A stretch of DNA of 64,000 bases from Micromonospora yangpuensis (GCF_900091615.1 NZ_FMIA01000002.1:620001-684000), one strand, 5' to 3'; shown: positions 36,467 through 46,166, counted from the stretch's first letter. Notes: a model not told the origin generated them from the sequence alone. Program-made: numbers and translations.

Positions 36467-38838
36467 TCCGTGAACGGGCCTATCCCGTCGAGCCGTGGCA
36501 CGTCCGGGAGACCCGGCTGGACATGGACGTCCTCGCCCAGTCCGAGTCGGTCTTCGCGCTCTCCAACGGCCACGTCGGACTGCGCGGCAACCTGGACGAG
36601 GGCGAGCCGCACGGCCTGCCCGGGACGTACCTCAACTCCTTCTACGAGCTGCGGCCCCTGCCGTACGCCGAGGCGGGCTTCGGCTTCCCGGAGTCCGGCC
36701 AGACCATCGTCAACGTGACCAACGGCAAGCTGATCCGGCTGCTGGTCGACGACGAGCCCCTCGACGTGCGCTACGGCGAACTCCTCGACCACGAGCGCAT
36801 CCTCGACCTGCGAGCCGGCACCCTGCACCGCCGGCTGCACTGGCGTTCGCCGGCCGGCCGGGAGGTCAGGGTACGCAGCACCCGGTTGGTCTCCTTCACC
36901 CAACGCTCGGTCGCCGCGATCAGCTACGAGGTCGAGGCGGTGGACGGCCCGCTGCGGCTGATCCTCCAGTCGGAGCTGGTGGCCAACGAGTCGCTGCCGC
37001 CGCAGAGCCGGGACCCACGGGTCGCCGCGGTGCTGGAGTCACCGCTGCTGGCCGAGGAGGAGCTGACCACCGGCGACGGCGGGCTGCTCATCCACCGGAC
37101 CAAGGTCTCCGGCCTGCGGGTCGCCGCCGCGATGGACCACGAGGTGTCCGGTCCGACGCGCACCACCGTCGAGTCCGAGGGGTACGAGGACTGGGTGCGT
37201 ACCACCGTGGGGTGCGTGCTGGCCCCCGGCGAGACGCTGCGGGTGGTCAAGTACCTCACCTACGGCTGGTCCAGCCGGCGCTCCCTGCCGGCGCTGCGCG
37301 ACCAGGTGGGCGCGGCCCTCGCGGCGGCGAAACTGGACGGCTGGGACGGGCTGCGCCGGGCCCAGCGGGAGTACCTCGACGAGTTCTGGGACGCCGCCGA
37401 CGTGGTGGTCGAGGGGGACCCGGAGGTGCAGCAGGCGGTCCGGTTCGGCATGTTCCACGTGCTGCAGGCCGGCGCCCGCGCCGAACGCCGACCCATCTCC
37501 GCGAAGGGACTCACCGGTCCCGGGTACGACGGCCACGCGTTCTGGGACACCGAGATGTTCGTGTTGCCGGTGCTCACCTACACCCAACCGAGCGCGGTCC
37601 GGGACGCGTTGTTCTGGCGGCACTCCACTCTCGACCAGGCCCAGGACCGGGCCCGTACGCTGAACCTGCACGGCGCGGCGTTCCCCTGGCGCACCATCGA
37701 GGGGGCCGAGTCGTCGGCGTACTGGCCGGCCGGGACGGCGGCCTTCCACATCGCCGCCGACGTGGCCGACGCGCTGCGCCGGTACGTCCTGGTCACCGGC
37801 GACGAGCAGCTGGAACGGGAGATCGGCCTGGAGCTGCTGGTGGAGACCGCCCGGCTCTGGCGTTCGCTTGGCCACCACGACCGGCAGGGCAACTTCCACA
37901 TCGACGGGGTGACCGGCCCGGACGAGTACACGGCGGTCAAGAACGACAACATCTACACCAACCTGATGGCCCAGCGGAACCTGGCCACCGCCGCCGACGC
38001 GGCCATGCGGCTGCACGACGAGGCGCTCGCCCTCGGGGTCACCGAGGAGGAGGCGGCCGGCTGGCGGGACGCGGCAGAGTCGATGTCGCTGCCGTACGAC
38101 CCGGAGATGGCCGTCCACGAGCAGGTGGAGGGCTTCACCCGGCTCCAGGAGTGGGACTTCGAGCACACCCCGGGGGAGAAGTACCCGCTGCTGCTGCACT
38201 ACCCGTACTTCGACCTGTACCGCAAACAGGTGGTCAAGCAGGCCGACCTGGTGCTGGCGATGCACTGGCGGGGTGACGCCTTCACCGGCGAGCAGAAGGC
38301 CCGCAACTTCGCGTACTACGAGCGCCGGACGGTACGCGACTCGTCGCTGTCCGCCTGCACCCAGGCGGTGCTCGCGGCCGAGGTGGGCCAGCCCGAACTG
38401 GCGCACAGCTACCTGCGCGAGGCAGCGCTGATGGACCTGCACGACCTCAACGAGAACACCCGCGACGGGGTGCACATGGCGTCGTTGGCCGGGGCCTGGA
38501 TCGCGCTGGTGTCCGGCTTCGGTGGGCTGCGGGACCACGACGGCTCGCTGTCCTTCGCTCCCCGGCTGCCCAGTCGGCTCACCCGGCTGGAGTTCTCCCT
38601 GCAGTGGCGGTCCATGCGGCTGCGGGTGGACGTCCGACCGCACCACACGACGTACGCGCTGCGCAACGGTGGGCCGGACACCGTGCTGGAGCTACGGCAC
38701 CACGACGAGACCGTCACGGTAACCTGCGCCCAGCCGACCACGCTGCCCAACCCGCCGGCCGAGCCGAGCGGCCCCAACCCGGAGCAGCCCGCCGGCCGGG
38801 CACCCCTGATGCACCCGCCGCCCGTACCGGACAAGTGA
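36463..38838 (+). CDS. Glycoside hydrolase family 65 disaccharide phosphorylase
   Basis: A 791-residue GH65 protein (Rv3401-like; trehalose, kojibiose or maltose phosphorylase class), which splits an alpha-glucoside with phosphate to give beta-glucose 1-phosphate. The N-terminal beta-sandwich covers about 1-280. The (alpha/alpha)6 barrel carries [20 protein letters not shown] and the general acid Glu488 in [19 protein letters not shown]; a phosphate site follows near [16 protein letters not shown]. The substrate cannot be set from sequence. Cotranscribed with the beta-phosphoglucomutase gene. Confidence 0.94.
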   Translation: MIRERAYPVEPWHVRETRLDMDVLAQSESVFALSNGHVGLRGNLDEGEPHGLPGTYLNSFYELRPLPYAEAGFGFPESGQTIVNVTNGKLIRLLVDDEPLDVRYGELLDHERILDLRAGTLHRRLHWRSPAGREVRVRSTRLVSFTQRSVAAISYEVEAVDGPLRLILQSELVANESLPPQSRDPRVAAVLESPLLAEEELTTGDGGLLIHRTKVSGLRVAAAMDHEVSGPTRTTVESEGYEDWVRTTVGCVLAPGETLRVVKYLTYGWSSRRSLPALRDQVGAALAAAKLDGWDGLRRAQREYLDEFWDAADVVVEGDPEVQQAVRFGMFHVLQAGARAERRPISAKGLTGPGYDGHAFWDTEMFVLPVLTYTQPSAVRDALFWRHSTLDQAQDRARTLNLHGAAFPWRTIEGAESSAYWPAGTAAFHIAADVADALRRYVLVTGDEQLEREIGLELLVETARLWRSLGHHDRQGNFHIDGVTGPDEYTAVKNDNIYTNLMAQRNLATAADAAMRLHDEALALGVTEEEAAGWRDAAESMSLPYDPEMAVHEQVEGFTRLQEWDFEHTPGEKYPLLLHYPYFDLYRKQVVKQADLVLAMHWRGDAFTGEQKARNFAYYERRTVRDSSLSACTQAVLAAEVGQPELAHSYLREAALMDLHDLNENTRDGVHMASLAGAWIALVSGFGGLRDHDGSLSFAPRLPSRLTRLEFSLQWRSMRLRVDVRPHHTTYALRNGGPDTVLELRHHDETVTVTCAQPTTLPNPPAEPSGPNPEQPAGRAPLMHPPPVPDK

Positions 38839-38908
38839 CCTGAGAGGTCCCGGCCCGCTCGGGCCCGCTCGGGACGTCCCGGCCCGCTCGGGTCCCGGGC
38901 GGGCCGGG

Positions 38909-39073
38909 TCAGCGGTCGCCGGTGGAGGGGGTGCCGGTGGCGTCACGGGGTGCCCGCGCCCGCGGGTCGTCGGCGGTGCGGGCCCGCGCGGCCTCGTCCG
39001 CCCAGTCCCGCTCCTTGTCCGGTTCGCTCCGGTCCGGCCCGCTCTGCCGGGACTTTTCGGATCGCTCGCCCAT
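38909..39073 (-). CDS. Small hydrophilic unknown protein
   Basis: A 54-residue, highly charged protein (MGERSEKSRQSGPDRSEPDK followed by an Asp/Arg/Ala-rich end), probably disordered. The ATG at 39073 has GGAGG 6 bases upstream, which supports translation. It converges with the GH65 gene. No family recognised. Confidence 0.6.
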   Translation of the reverse strand: MGERSEKSRQSGPDRSEPDKERDWADEAARARTADDPRARAPRDATGTPSTGDR

Positions 39074-39300
39074 GGTGGTCCTCCGCCCGCCTCGCGTCGA
39101 CTTCCGACGCCCGCCGGCTACCCGTCGGCGTAGCCGACAAACGGCCTGCCCGACCGCGGTGGCCGAGCCGTGGTGACCGTCTACGCGGGCCGGCCGGCGA
39201 TGCGGGCCGGCGGTGTCGGGCCGGCCGGCGGTGTCGGACCCGCCGGGGCGGGTAAGCGGGACGGCCGGTGCCGGTGCCGGCGAGGGCGGGGAGGTCGCAG

Positions 39301-39954
39301 ATGGAGACACTCAGCAGCGCGGTGACGATCCCGGTGGCCGGAGCTGCCCTCGCGGCCGATCTGGTGGTGCCCGCCGAGGCCAACGGCGTGGTGCTGTTCG
39401 CCCACGGCAGCGGCAGCTCCCGGCACAGCCCGCGCAACACCTCGGTGGCCCGGGTGCTGCACCGGCGGTCGCTCGGCACCGTCCTGGTCGACCTGCTCAC
39501 CCCGCAGGAGGAGCGGGTGGACGCCCGGACCGCCGAACTCCGCTTCGACATCGGTCTGCTGGCCGACCGGCTGACCGCGATCGTGGACTGGCTGCGCGCC
39601 GCCTCGGGGGTCACCGCCCTGCCGCTGGGGCTCTTCGGCGCCAGCACCGGGGCCGCCGCCGCCCTGGTCGCCGCAGCGGCCCGGACCGACCAGGTGGGTG
39701 CGGTGGTCTCCCGGGGCGGACGGCCGGACCTGGCCGGCAGAGCCCTGTCCCAGGTACGCGCACCGACGCTGCTGCTGGTCGGTGGCGCGGACGAGCAGGT
39801 GCTCACCCTCAACGAGGAGGCCCTGGGCCAGCTGCCCGACGGGGTGGGTGAGCTGCGGGTGGTACCCGGCGCGACCCACCTGTTCGAAGAGCCCGGCGCC
39901 CTCGACGAGGTGGCCGACCAGACCGCCGGGTGGTTCGCCAACCGACTGCACTGA
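39301..39954 (+). CDS. Alpha/beta hydrolase (dienelactone hydrolase-like)
   Basis: A 217-residue hydrolase with the catalytic triad visible: Ser115 in LFGASTGAAAA, Asp165 in LLVGGADEQ and His194 in PGATHLFEEPG. The oxyanion region is VVLFAHGSGSS. Such small hydrolases in actinomycetes are often encoded with phosphoribosyltransferases, but none is next to it here. The ATG at 39301 has GGGAGG 6 bases upstream. Substrate unknown. Confidence 0.88.
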   Translation: METLSSAVTIPVAGAALAADLVVPAEANGVVLFAHGSGSSRHSPRNTSVARVLHRRSLGTVLVDLLTPQEERVDARTAELRFDIGLLADRLTAIVDWLRAASGVTALPLGLFGASTGAAAALVAAAARTDQVGAVVSRGGRPDLAGRALSQVRAPTLLLVGGADEQVLTLNEEALGQLPDGVGELRVVPGATHLFEEPGALDEVADQTAGWFANRLH

Positions 39955-39965
39955 GCGCCGCGGCA

Positions 39966-40122
39966 CCGCGACCTTTCCCAGCAGGTACATCCCGGCCGCG
40001 ATCACCACCAGGCAGGCGCTCCACAGCACCGCCGTGCGGACCAGCCACGGCAACGCCGCCCAGCTCTGACGGGGCCCGGTGGTTGCCGCCCCGGGTGTCC
40101 GCCCGGATTCGTCAGGTGTCAC
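39966..40122 (-). pseudogene. Remnant of an AI-2E-type transporter N-terminus
   Basis: From ATG 40122 the frame encodes about 52 residues: a disordered start, then LPWLVRTAVLWSACLVVIAA and GMYLLGKVA. This resembles the cytoplasmic tail and first membrane span of AI-2E family transporters. The similarity ends there: the frame then runs antisense through the hydrolase gene to 39181 without any further spans. I read it as a decayed gene truncated by deletion; a genuine small one-span protein is the alternative. Confidence 0.4.
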
Positions 40123-40302
40123 GTCGGTCCTCCTCGGTCGCCGGGCAGTCCGTTACCCGTGGTACGTCACTCCGACACCCGGGGGTGGTGGCGATCGACA
40201 ACTCTCGCTACCATCCGCAATCATGGCATAACTCACCGTCCAGTCATGATCCCCGGACCGGCGTCGCCCTGGCGTGGCGCCGGAAACGACAGGGAGTCCT
40301 CG

Positions 40303-41511
40303 TTGACCGCTGCGACCCACGCGACGATCCCGCCCCGCTATCCCTTCAGCGCCCCGGACCGCCTCACCCTGGATCCGCGCTACGCCCAGCTGCGCCGGGA
40401 CGAGCCACTGATCCGGGTACGTCTGCCCTTCGGCGAGCCGGTGTGGTTGGCCACCCGGCACGCCGACGTCAAGACGGTGCTCGGCGACGCCCGGTTCAGC
40501 CGGGCCGCCGCCGAAGGGCGCGACGAACCGCGCAACACCGAGCGACAGGTGCAGACCGGCATCCTCGGCCTGGACCCGCCGGAGCACACCCGGCTGCGGC
40601 GACTGGCGGCGAAGGCGTTCACCGCCCGTCGGGTGGAGCAGCTGCGCCCCCGTACCCGGGCGGTGGCGCACGAGTTGGTGGACGGCCTGATCGCCGCCGG
40701 TGCCCCGGCGGACCTGGTCGAGCACGTCGCCACACCGCTGCCGATCCGGGTCATCTGCGACCTGCTCGGGGTGCCGGTGACCGACCAGGACAGGTTCCAC
40801 ACCTGGGCGGAGGCGATCGTCTCGACCACCTCGCTCAGCGACGAGCAGGCCCAGCGGTACCTGGACAACCTCTTCGAGTACATCGGAGGTCTGATCGCCC
40901 AGCGCCGCCGCGACCCGGCCGACGACCTGCTCACCGCGATGGTGGAGGCCCGCGACGCCGACGCCGACCGGCTCACCGAGGAGGAGGTGGTGCGGCTCGC
41001 CGCCGGCCTGCTCGCCGCCGGCCACGAGACCACCGTCACCCAGATCCCCAACTTCGTGTACGTGCTGCTCACCGAGGCCGGTGCCTGGGCGCGGCTGTGC
41101 CGTGAACCGGAGCTGCTGCCGGGCGCGGTGGAGGAGCTGATGCGGTTCGTGCCGCTGGGCGCGACCGCCGGCTTCCCCCGGTACGCGCTGGAGGACGTCA
41201 CCGTCGGCGGGGTGCTGGTACGCGCCGGCGAACCGGTGATCGTCTCCATCGCCTCGGCCAACCGCGACGAGCGGGTCTTCGCCGATCCGGACACCCTGGA
41301 CCTGTCCCGGGAGACCAACCCGCACGTCGGGTTCGGTCACGGGGTGCACCACTGCATTGGCGCCCAACTGGCCCGGATGGAGCTTCAGGTGGTGCTCGAA
41401 ACACTTGCCCAACGGCTGCCGGGACTCCGGTTGGGGGTGCCCGAGGCGGAGCTGAGCTGGAAGAGCGGGCTGCTGGTCCGGGGCCTGACCGCGCTACCGG
41501 TCAGCTGGTAG
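40303..41511 (+). CDS. Cytochrome P450
   Basis: A 402-residue bacterial P450 monooxygenase. The I-helix oxygen site is LLAAGHETTVTQ, the ExxR motif is EELMRFVP, and the haem loop is FGHGVHHCIGAQLAR with the thiolate Cys at about 351. The size and loops fit the CYP105/107-like actinobacterial group, but I cannot assign a subfamily. TTG at 40303 gives a normal N-terminus (THATIPPRYPFS) with GGGAG upstream. The ferredoxin gene begins 7 bases after its stop. Substrate unknown. Confidence 0.92.
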   Translation: MTAATHATIPPRYPFSAPDRLTLDPRYAQLRRDEPLIRVRLPFGEPVWLATRHADVKTVLGDARFSRAAAEGRDEPRNTERQVQTGILGLDPPEHTRLRRLAAKAFTARRVEQLRPRTRAVAHELVDGLIAAGAPADLVEHVATPLPIRVICDLLGVPVTDQDRFHTWAEAIVSTTSLSDEQAQRYLDNLFEYIGGLIAQRRRDPADDLLTAMVEARDADADRLTEEEVVRLAAGLLAAGHETTVTQIPNFVYVLLTEAGAWARLCREPELLPGAVEELMRFVPLGATAGFPRYALEDVTVGGVLVRAGEPVIVSIASANRDERVFADPDTLDLSRETNPHVGFGHGVHHCIGAQLARMELQVVLETLAQRLPGLRLGVPEAELSWKSGLLVRGLTALPVSW

Positions 41512-41518
41512 GGCGGGC

Positions 41519-41755
41519 ATGGCGACGACGGAGCACGGCTGGCGGATCGAGGTCGACGCCCTTCGCTGCATCGGCGCCGGGATCTGCGCCGGTGTCGCAC
41601 CGGGCCACTTCGCGCTCACCGACGGGCTGTCCCAGCCGCTTACCGACCGGATCGAGCCGGACGACGCGGTCCGGGACGCCGCCGACTCCTGCCCGATGGA
41701 GGCGATCACCGTCTCCGACGCGGCAACCGGCAGCCAGATCGCACCGGACCTCTGA
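41519..41755 (+). CDS. [3Fe-4S] ferredoxin, P450 partner
   Basis: A 78-residue ferredoxin with cluster cysteines Cys17 and Cys23 (RCIGAGICAG) and Cys58 (DSCPMEAI). Only three cysteines in this pattern indicate a 3Fe-4S cluster, the standard small electron donor to actinobacterial P450s. Encoded directly after the P450 gene. No ferredoxin reductase gene is nearby, so a reductase from elsewhere must supply electrons. Confidence 0.93.
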   Translation: MATTEHGWRIEVDALRCIGAGICAGVAPGHFALTDGLSQPLTDRIEPDDAVRDAADSCPMEAITVSDAATGSQIAPDL

Positions 41756-41821
41756 CCGCCGGCACCCGGCTGTGCCGGGCCCGGCCGCGGCTGGGGTGGG
41801 CGCGGCTGAGGGTGGGCGCGG

Positions 41822-42232
41822 TCAGAGACTGCCCAGCAGCCGGGTCACGGTGATCTCGATGACCACCCGGTCGGGGTTCGGTCGTGGCGGACGGTACCGC
41901 TCGGTGTAGCGGCGCTCCGCCTCCCGTACCGCGGCCGGGTCGGTCCGGACCACCGCGCGGCCCTCGATGGTCAGCCACCGTCGGCCGTCGACGTGGCAGA
42001 CCGCCACCGCCGTGCCGGGCGCGGCGGCGACGAGCCGGGCCTTGCGCGAGGTGCGTGAGGTGATCACCCGGGCCAGCCCGGCTCCGGCGTCGAAGGTCAC
42101 CCCGACCGGTACGACGTGCGGCGTGCCGTCCGGCCGCACGGTGGTCAGCGTGGCGAGATGGCGTTCCCCGCAGAACCGGGCGACCCGGTCGTCCCGCGGG
42201 TCCAACCGGTGGTCGACCGGGGCTCGTGACAT
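41822..42232 (-). CDS. PPOX class F420-dependent oxidoreductase (TIGR03618-like)
   Basis: A 136-residue split beta-barrel flavin/deazaflavin protein. HLATLTTVRPDGTPHVVPVG and SRTSRKARLVAA are the typical cofactor-binding segments of the TIGR03618 branch, whose members use coenzyme F420 rather than FMN. Cofactor choice is inferred from the branch. No SD-dependent ambiguity in start; it follows the DUF1232 gene by 7 bases on the same strand. Confidence 0.85.
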   Translation of the reverse strand: MSRAPVDHRLDPRDDRVARFCGERHLATLTTVRPDGTPHVVPVGVTFDAGAGLARVITSRTSRKARLVAAAPGTAVAVCHVDGRRWLTIEGRAVVRTDPAAVREAERRYTERYRPPRPNPDRVVIEITVTRLLGSL

Positions 42233-42239
42233 GCCCCGA

Positions 42240-42557
42240 TCATGACACGGGCCGGTGCTCCGGCGCGGTGACCGCCGGCCTGCCGGCGACCCGCCGGCGG
42301 TGCGCCAACCGGGTCAGGTAGATCAGGGCCGCCGCGAGCACCCCCATGTCGTCCAGGTAGATCGGGTCCGGCAACAGGTCGACCGGCAGGACGGTGTAGG
42401 CAAGCGCCCCGTAGAAGGCGACCCGGCCACCGGCGCCCAGGCTGCCGAGCATGCGTCGGGTCCGGATCACCCGGACGGCCAGCACCACGGCACCGGTGAG
42501 GGTCGCGAGGGCCACGACGGCGCCGGCGACGACGAGCAGCCAGGTCTCCTGGGACAT
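42240..42557 (-). CDS. DUF1232 (YkvA-like) membrane protein
   Basis: A 105-residue protein with a membrane span at about 6-30 and the DUF1232 core ALAYTVLPVDLLPDPIYLDD in the middle, followed by a second hydrophobic helix (MGVLAAALIYL). The family is widespread, membrane-associated and uncharacterised. Probably cotranscribed with the PPOX gene downstream. Confidence 0.9.
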   Translation of the reverse strand: MSQETWLLVVAGAVVALATLTGAVVLAVRVIRTRRMLGSLGAGGRVAFYGALAYTVLPVDLLPDPIYLDDMGVLAAALIYLTRLAHRRRVAGRPAVTAPEHRPVS

Positions 42558-42676
42558 GGCTAGACGCTAACCCACCGTCGGGGCGTACGCCGCTTCCCTC
42601 GGCGGCCGGGGCGCGTGGCGCGTCCGCCAGGCCCGCCGAGGCGGCCAGGAGCTTGCCCCGGGACATCCGGGCCGGA

Positions 42677-43471
42677 TCAGAAGGCGGGCACCGCGGCGCG
42701 TCCCCGGGCCACCGGTGCGGCCGGCAGCACCGGCGCGGTGACCTCCACCGGGTCGACACCGGGCAGGAGCGAGTGCTCCGACTCCGGGGCCGGCTCGGTC
42801 GCGGCGAAGGCCTCCTGCCGCAGGCTGCCGGCGGCGGCGACCGCCAGCTCGGCGGCCTGCCAGGCGGCCCGCTCCCGCTCCTGCGCCGTCCGGTGCCGCT
42901 CCTGCAGGTTCGCCAGCACCGCCCGCCGCAGGAACAGCTCCTGCTCGACCGGGTGCCGCCGTGGGTCCCAACCGTTGCGGTGCGCGAAGACGTCACTGAG
43001 CTGCTCCACCGACAGCTCCCGACGCCAGTACGCGTCCAGGGCGGTCCGGTGCAGGAAACGCTCGCGGTCGGCGTACTCGGCCGGGGTCCGGACGGTACGC
43101 GGCAGCGGCAGCGCGGCGGCTACCGAGAGCCGCTGGACGTCCGCCTCGACGTCCTGGTACGCCTGCCAGGCGGCCTCCACCTCGTCCTGGGCGGCGAGCC
43201 ACTCGGCCCGGTGGCGCTGGGCGGTGGTGACCGCCCGTTCGGCGGCCACCGCCACCTCGGCCGCGTACCGTTCCCGGTCGCGGTCCTCCTCGGCCCGTTC
43301 CAGGGTGCTCGGCAGGGCGGCCTCGCGGATCCGGCGGGCGACGTCGACGCCGACGCCACCCGGGCGGAGCACCAGCACGGCGACGGTGGTCGCCACCACG
43401 GCGATCAGGGCCAACCAGATGGCGGCGGCCTGTGGCACGTCGATCAGTACGGCGGAGAGGACGGTCTGCAT
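42677..43471 (-). CDS. Unknown membrane-anchored coiled-coil protein
   Basis: A 264-residue protein with one N-terminal span at about 12-35 (AAAIWLALIAVVATTVAVLV) and a long Ala/Glu/Arg-rich coiled coil at about 55-120. A second helical part has RRELSVEQLSDVFAHRNG and PVEQELFLRRAVLANLQER. The C-terminal 40 residues are Pro/Ala-rich. ATG 43471 has GAGG 8 bases upstream. No family recognised; the layout resembles an envelope-associated scaffold. Confidence 0.65.
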   Translation of the reverse strand: MQTVLSAVLIDVPQAAAIWLALIAVVATTVAVLVLRPGGVGVDVARRIREAALPSTLERAEEDRDRERYAAEVAVAAERAVTTAQRHRAEWLAAQDEVEAAWQAYQDVEADVQRLSVAAALPLPRTVRTPAEYADRERFLHRTALDAYWRRELSVEQLSDVFAHRNGWDPRRHPVEQELFLRRAVLANLQERHRTAQERERAAWQAAELAVAAAGSLRQEAFAATEPAPESEHSLLPGVDPVEVTAPVLPAAPVARGRAAVPAF

Positions 43472-43680
43472 CACCAACACCTCGTGATGGTCGAAGGAGG
43501 AACTGCCGATCGGGGTGCCCGGGTGCGCTGGGGTCGAACCGCTCGCGGCCGGGCCGGGCACGAGGGGTACGGCACCGACGGATCGTCGCGGGTGGGCCGA
43601 CGGTGGGCGCAGCGGCGGCTGCGGGGGCCAACCGGGACGGGTGCCGGTGCGGCCGGCCGCCGGTCGGCGGCGTCGGCCGG

Positions 43681-44166
43681 TCAGGCCAGCGGGGGACCGC
43701 GCCGGGCGGGCAGACCCCGGACCGGCTCCGCCGCGGGCACCCGCACGGGCACCGGCACCACGGCCGGGGCGGTGCCGTCGACCCGGGGGGACGACGGCTG
43801 CTGCGGGAGGGCCACCTCGGTGACCCGATCCAGGCCCGGGGAGTCCGACCGCGACTGTGCCCCGCCGTCGACCGCGAGGTGGTCGACGGGTCCGGTGCGG
43901 CTGTGGACCGGGCCGCGGTGGCCGGTCCCGAAGGGACCGTCGAGCACGAGGCGGCTGTCGGTCACGAGGCGGCCGTCGAGCACGAGGCGGCTGTCGGGCG
44001 CGGTGGCGCTGCCGGACCCGGCGGGTGCGGCGGACGCGGGCGGACCGGAGAGCGCGAGGGCCGCGCCACCGAGGCCGAGGGTGAGCACCAGGAGGGTCAC
44101 CGCCAGGCGGGTCAGCTCCCGCAGCGTCACCGGCCACAGGGGGCGGGTGGACGTCACGGGCGGCAT
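43681..44166 (-). CDS. Unknown exported or membrane-anchored protein
   Basis: A 161-residue protein with a basic N-terminus, a hydrophobic span at about 20-40 (LAVTLLVLTLGLGGAALAL) and a possible signal cleavage after SASA-like residues near 50. The rest is low-complexity Pro/Val/Ser sequence with a short duplicated element (DSRLVLDGRLV). It lies upstream of the coiled-coil gene on the same strand. Low confidence in function; moderate in coding. Confidence 0.5.
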   Translation of the reverse strand: MPPVTSTRPLWPVTLRELTRLAVTLLVLTLGLGGAALALSGPPASAAPAGSGSATAPDSRLVLDGRLVTDSRLVLDGPFGTGHRGPVHSRTGPVDHLAVDGGAQSRSDSPGLDRVTEVALPQQPSSPRVDGTAPAVVPVPVRVPAAEPVRGLPARRGPPLA

Positions 44167-44310
44167 CCCACCAACCTAGCGCCCCGGCCCGGCCGGGACC
44201 AACCACGTGACCGGACCCATTCACTCCCTTGTGGACGCCGGCACCGGATGGCCCTTTGTCGACCGAGGTGGACGTACCTGGTGGGTCGGCCCGCACCCCG
44301 GGGTACGCCG

Positions 44311-44772
44311 TCAGTTACGACCGTGGGGTTGCCGTGGCCCGGAGGCGCCCAGTTGCTGATCGGTGGCAGCCGGCCGGGTGGCGGTGGTCGGCGGTGTCTG
44401 TCCAGGGTCCGGCGCGGCGGCCGACCGAAGGGCGGCGATCTCCGCGGTCGGTGCGGACGGCGACTTCCGAGCGATGAGCTTGTCGATGTGTGCGTCCGTG
44501 CCGAACGAGCCGACGTCGATCGCACCCACCCGCAGGTAGTTGTTGATCAGATCCTGGGTCTGCGGGGGGCAGGCCGGCGGGTAGGAGCCATGGTTCAGGA
44601 CGTTCTTGATCGCGGTGTCCGGGTGGAGCGTCGTCCCGTCCGCGCTGGTGGCCGAGGCGGGCAGGGGCTTCTTCCAGTTCGCGGGTTCATCCAGGTGCTT
44701 CATGATGAACTCGCCGAGGTTCTTCCAGTACGTCGCCGGAGACGCCGGGTTGCTGTCCGCTTTTCGTGGCAT
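44311..44772 (-). CDS. Unknown protein
   Basis: A 153-residue protein whose composition is less GC-skewed than its neighbours, with Lys and Asn well represented (YWKNLGEFIMKHLDEPANWK, then AIKNVLNHGSYPPACPP and QTQDLINNYLRVGAIDVGSF). The C-terminal 45 residues are Pro/Ala/Thr-rich. No signal peptide. ATG 44772 fits best; an in-frame start six codons upstream is possible. No family recognised; base composition hints at horizontal origin, but this is weak. Confidence 0.6.
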   Translation of the reverse strand: MPRKADSNPASPATYWKNLGEFIMKHLDEPANWKKPLPASATSADGTTLHPDTAIKNVLNHGSYPPACPPQTQDLINNYLRVGAIDVGSFGTDAHIDKLIARKSPSAPTAEIAALRSAAAPDPGQTPPTTATRPAATDQQLGASGPRQPHGRN

Positions 44773-44873
44773 GGCAGGCACGACGGGCAACCGGGGTTCC
44801 GGGTTCAGCCGCGGTGCCGACTTGTTCGGTGACCGGCGGTGAGGCTGGTCACCCGGTGGCGGTCCGGATCCGG

Positions 44874-45215
44874 TCAGGAGGGCGGGGCGGCGGGGGTGGA
44901 TCGGGGTGCGGCATCGGCGGTGAAGAGGGCGAGCAGGTCACCCACCTGGCGGTCCGCCTCGGCCGGGTGCCGGAAGTGGCCGTCCGGATTGACGGTGTAC
45001 TCGTTGCGCCGGCCCACCCGGGTGCGCCGCAGGTAGCCGCCGGCCTCCAGGTCGGCGACGATCGCCTGGGCGGCGCGCTCGGTGACCCCTACCTCGTGGG
45101 CGACGTCCCGGAGCCGGGCGGTGGGGTTACGCGCGATGGCGAGCAGGACGTGCGCGTGGTTGGTGAGGAAGGTCCAGTGCCGGGTGCTCCCGCTTCCGCG
45201 TGGTGTCGTCGCCAT
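44874..45215 (-). CDS. Winged-helix transcriptional regulator
   Basis: A 113-residue DNA-binding protein. The helix-turn-helix covers about 30-62 (ARLRDVAHEVGVTERAAQAI as helix and turn), followed by the wing LEAGGYLRRTRVGRRNEYTV. The C-terminal third is variable and Ala/Pro-rich. Divergent from the carbonic anhydrase gene, which it may control. ATG 45215 is chosen; an upstream in-frame start would add 24 residues. Confidence 0.75.
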   Translation of the reverse strand: MATTPRGSGSTRHWTFLTNHAHVLLAIARNPTARLRDVAHEVGVTERAAQAIVADLEAGGYLRRTRVGRRNEYTVNPDGHFRHPAEADRQVGDLLALFTADAAPRSTPAAPPS

Positions 45216-45400
45216 GTCCGTCAAGATACGACCAGCCTTCACGATCGTCGTTCGCGAGCCGGTCGACGTGAACCGTCGTCCCGACACCTGAAATGCATAT
45301 CACGTATAGCTTGACGTGTCTTGCGCTGCGTGTGAACGTGGTGGCGGACCGCGTCCGTGGCGGACGGGGTCGACCGGTCACCTTCCGAAGGGTGAGGACG

Positions 45401-46090
45401 TTGATCTCCACTCCGTCGACCGGGTCGCAGTCGGACCCGGAGCTTCCTCCCGCCCAGCCGCCGTCGGCACAGCCCGATCCGCCGCAGACCCCGGAACAGG
45501 CGCTCGCCGAGCTGTACGCGGGCAACCGCAGGTTCGTCACCGGTACGCCGCGGCACCCCAACCAGGACGTCGGACACCGCACCGCGGTCGCCGGTGAACA
45601 GCACCCCTTCGCGGTCATCGTCGGGTGCTCCGACTCCCGGCTCGCCGCCGAGATCATTTTCGACCGTGGGCTGGGTGACCTCTTCGTCGTGCGGACCGCC
45701 GGCCACACCACCGGGCCCGAGGTGCTGGGCAGCGTCGAGTACGCGGTGACGGTCCTCGGCACGCCGCTGGTGGTGGTGCTGGGGCACGACTCGTGCGGTG
45801 CCGTGCAGGCGGCCGCGACGGCGGTCAGCACCGGGGCCCGGCCGCCGGGACATCTCGGCGCGGTGGTCGACGCGGTGGTGCCCAGCCTGCGCCGGGCCGC
45901 CGCCCAGGGAGTCGACGACCCGGCCCGGATCATCGACATCCACATCGCCCAGACCGTCGAGGAGCTGTTGGGCAACTCGGCCGTGCTGGCCGCCGAGGTG
46001 GCCGCTGGCCGCTGCACCGTGGTCGGCATGTCCTACCAGCTGGCCGCCGGAGAGGTGCGGACGGTGGCCGCCGCCCCGGCCGCCGGCTGA
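45401..46090 (+). CDS. Beta-class carbonic anhydrase
   Basis: A protein of about 229 residues that interconverts carbon dioxide and bicarbonate. Zinc ligands by this numbering are Cys76, His129 and Cys132 (IVGCSDSRLAAE and VLGHDSCGAV), with the catalytic Asp78-Arg80 dyad. The first 30 residues are Pro/Ser-rich. The start is uncertain: TTG 45401 has GAAGGG 8 bases upstream and gives a usual N-terminus (ISTPSTGSQ), while GTG 45392 and ATG 45293 are also in frame. A hairpin terminator follows. Confidence 0.93.
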   Translation: MISTPSTGSQSDPELPPAQPPSAQPDPPQTPEQALAELYAGNRRFVTGTPRHPNQDVGHRTAVAGEQHPFAVIVGCSDSRLAAEIIFDRGLGDLFVVRTAGHTTGPEVLGSVEYAVTVLGTPLVVVLGHDSCGAVQAAATAVSTGARPPGHLGAVVDAVVPSLRRAAAQGVDDPARIIDIHIAQTVEELLGNSAVLAAEVAAGRCTVVGMSYQLAAGEVRTVAAAPAAG

Positions 46091-46115
46091 CCCCGCCCAC
46101 ACCGGTCAGGACAGG

Positions 46116-46152
46116 CGAACGGGCCGCCCCCGCGTGGGGGACGGCCCGTTCG
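46116..46152. terminator. Bidirectional terminator hairpin
   Basis: An 11-bp outer stem (CGAACGGGCCG with its complement) and a 5-bp C/G inner stem with a GCGT loop and one bulged A, lying between two convergent genes. Confidence 0.9.
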
Positions 46153-46166
46153 GTGTCTCGGGGTGG

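Noticed and set aside
39181..40122. A 313-residue minus-strand protein
   Set aside because: Only the first 52 codons look like protein; the rest is antisense to the hydrolase gene, which has an intact catalytic triad.
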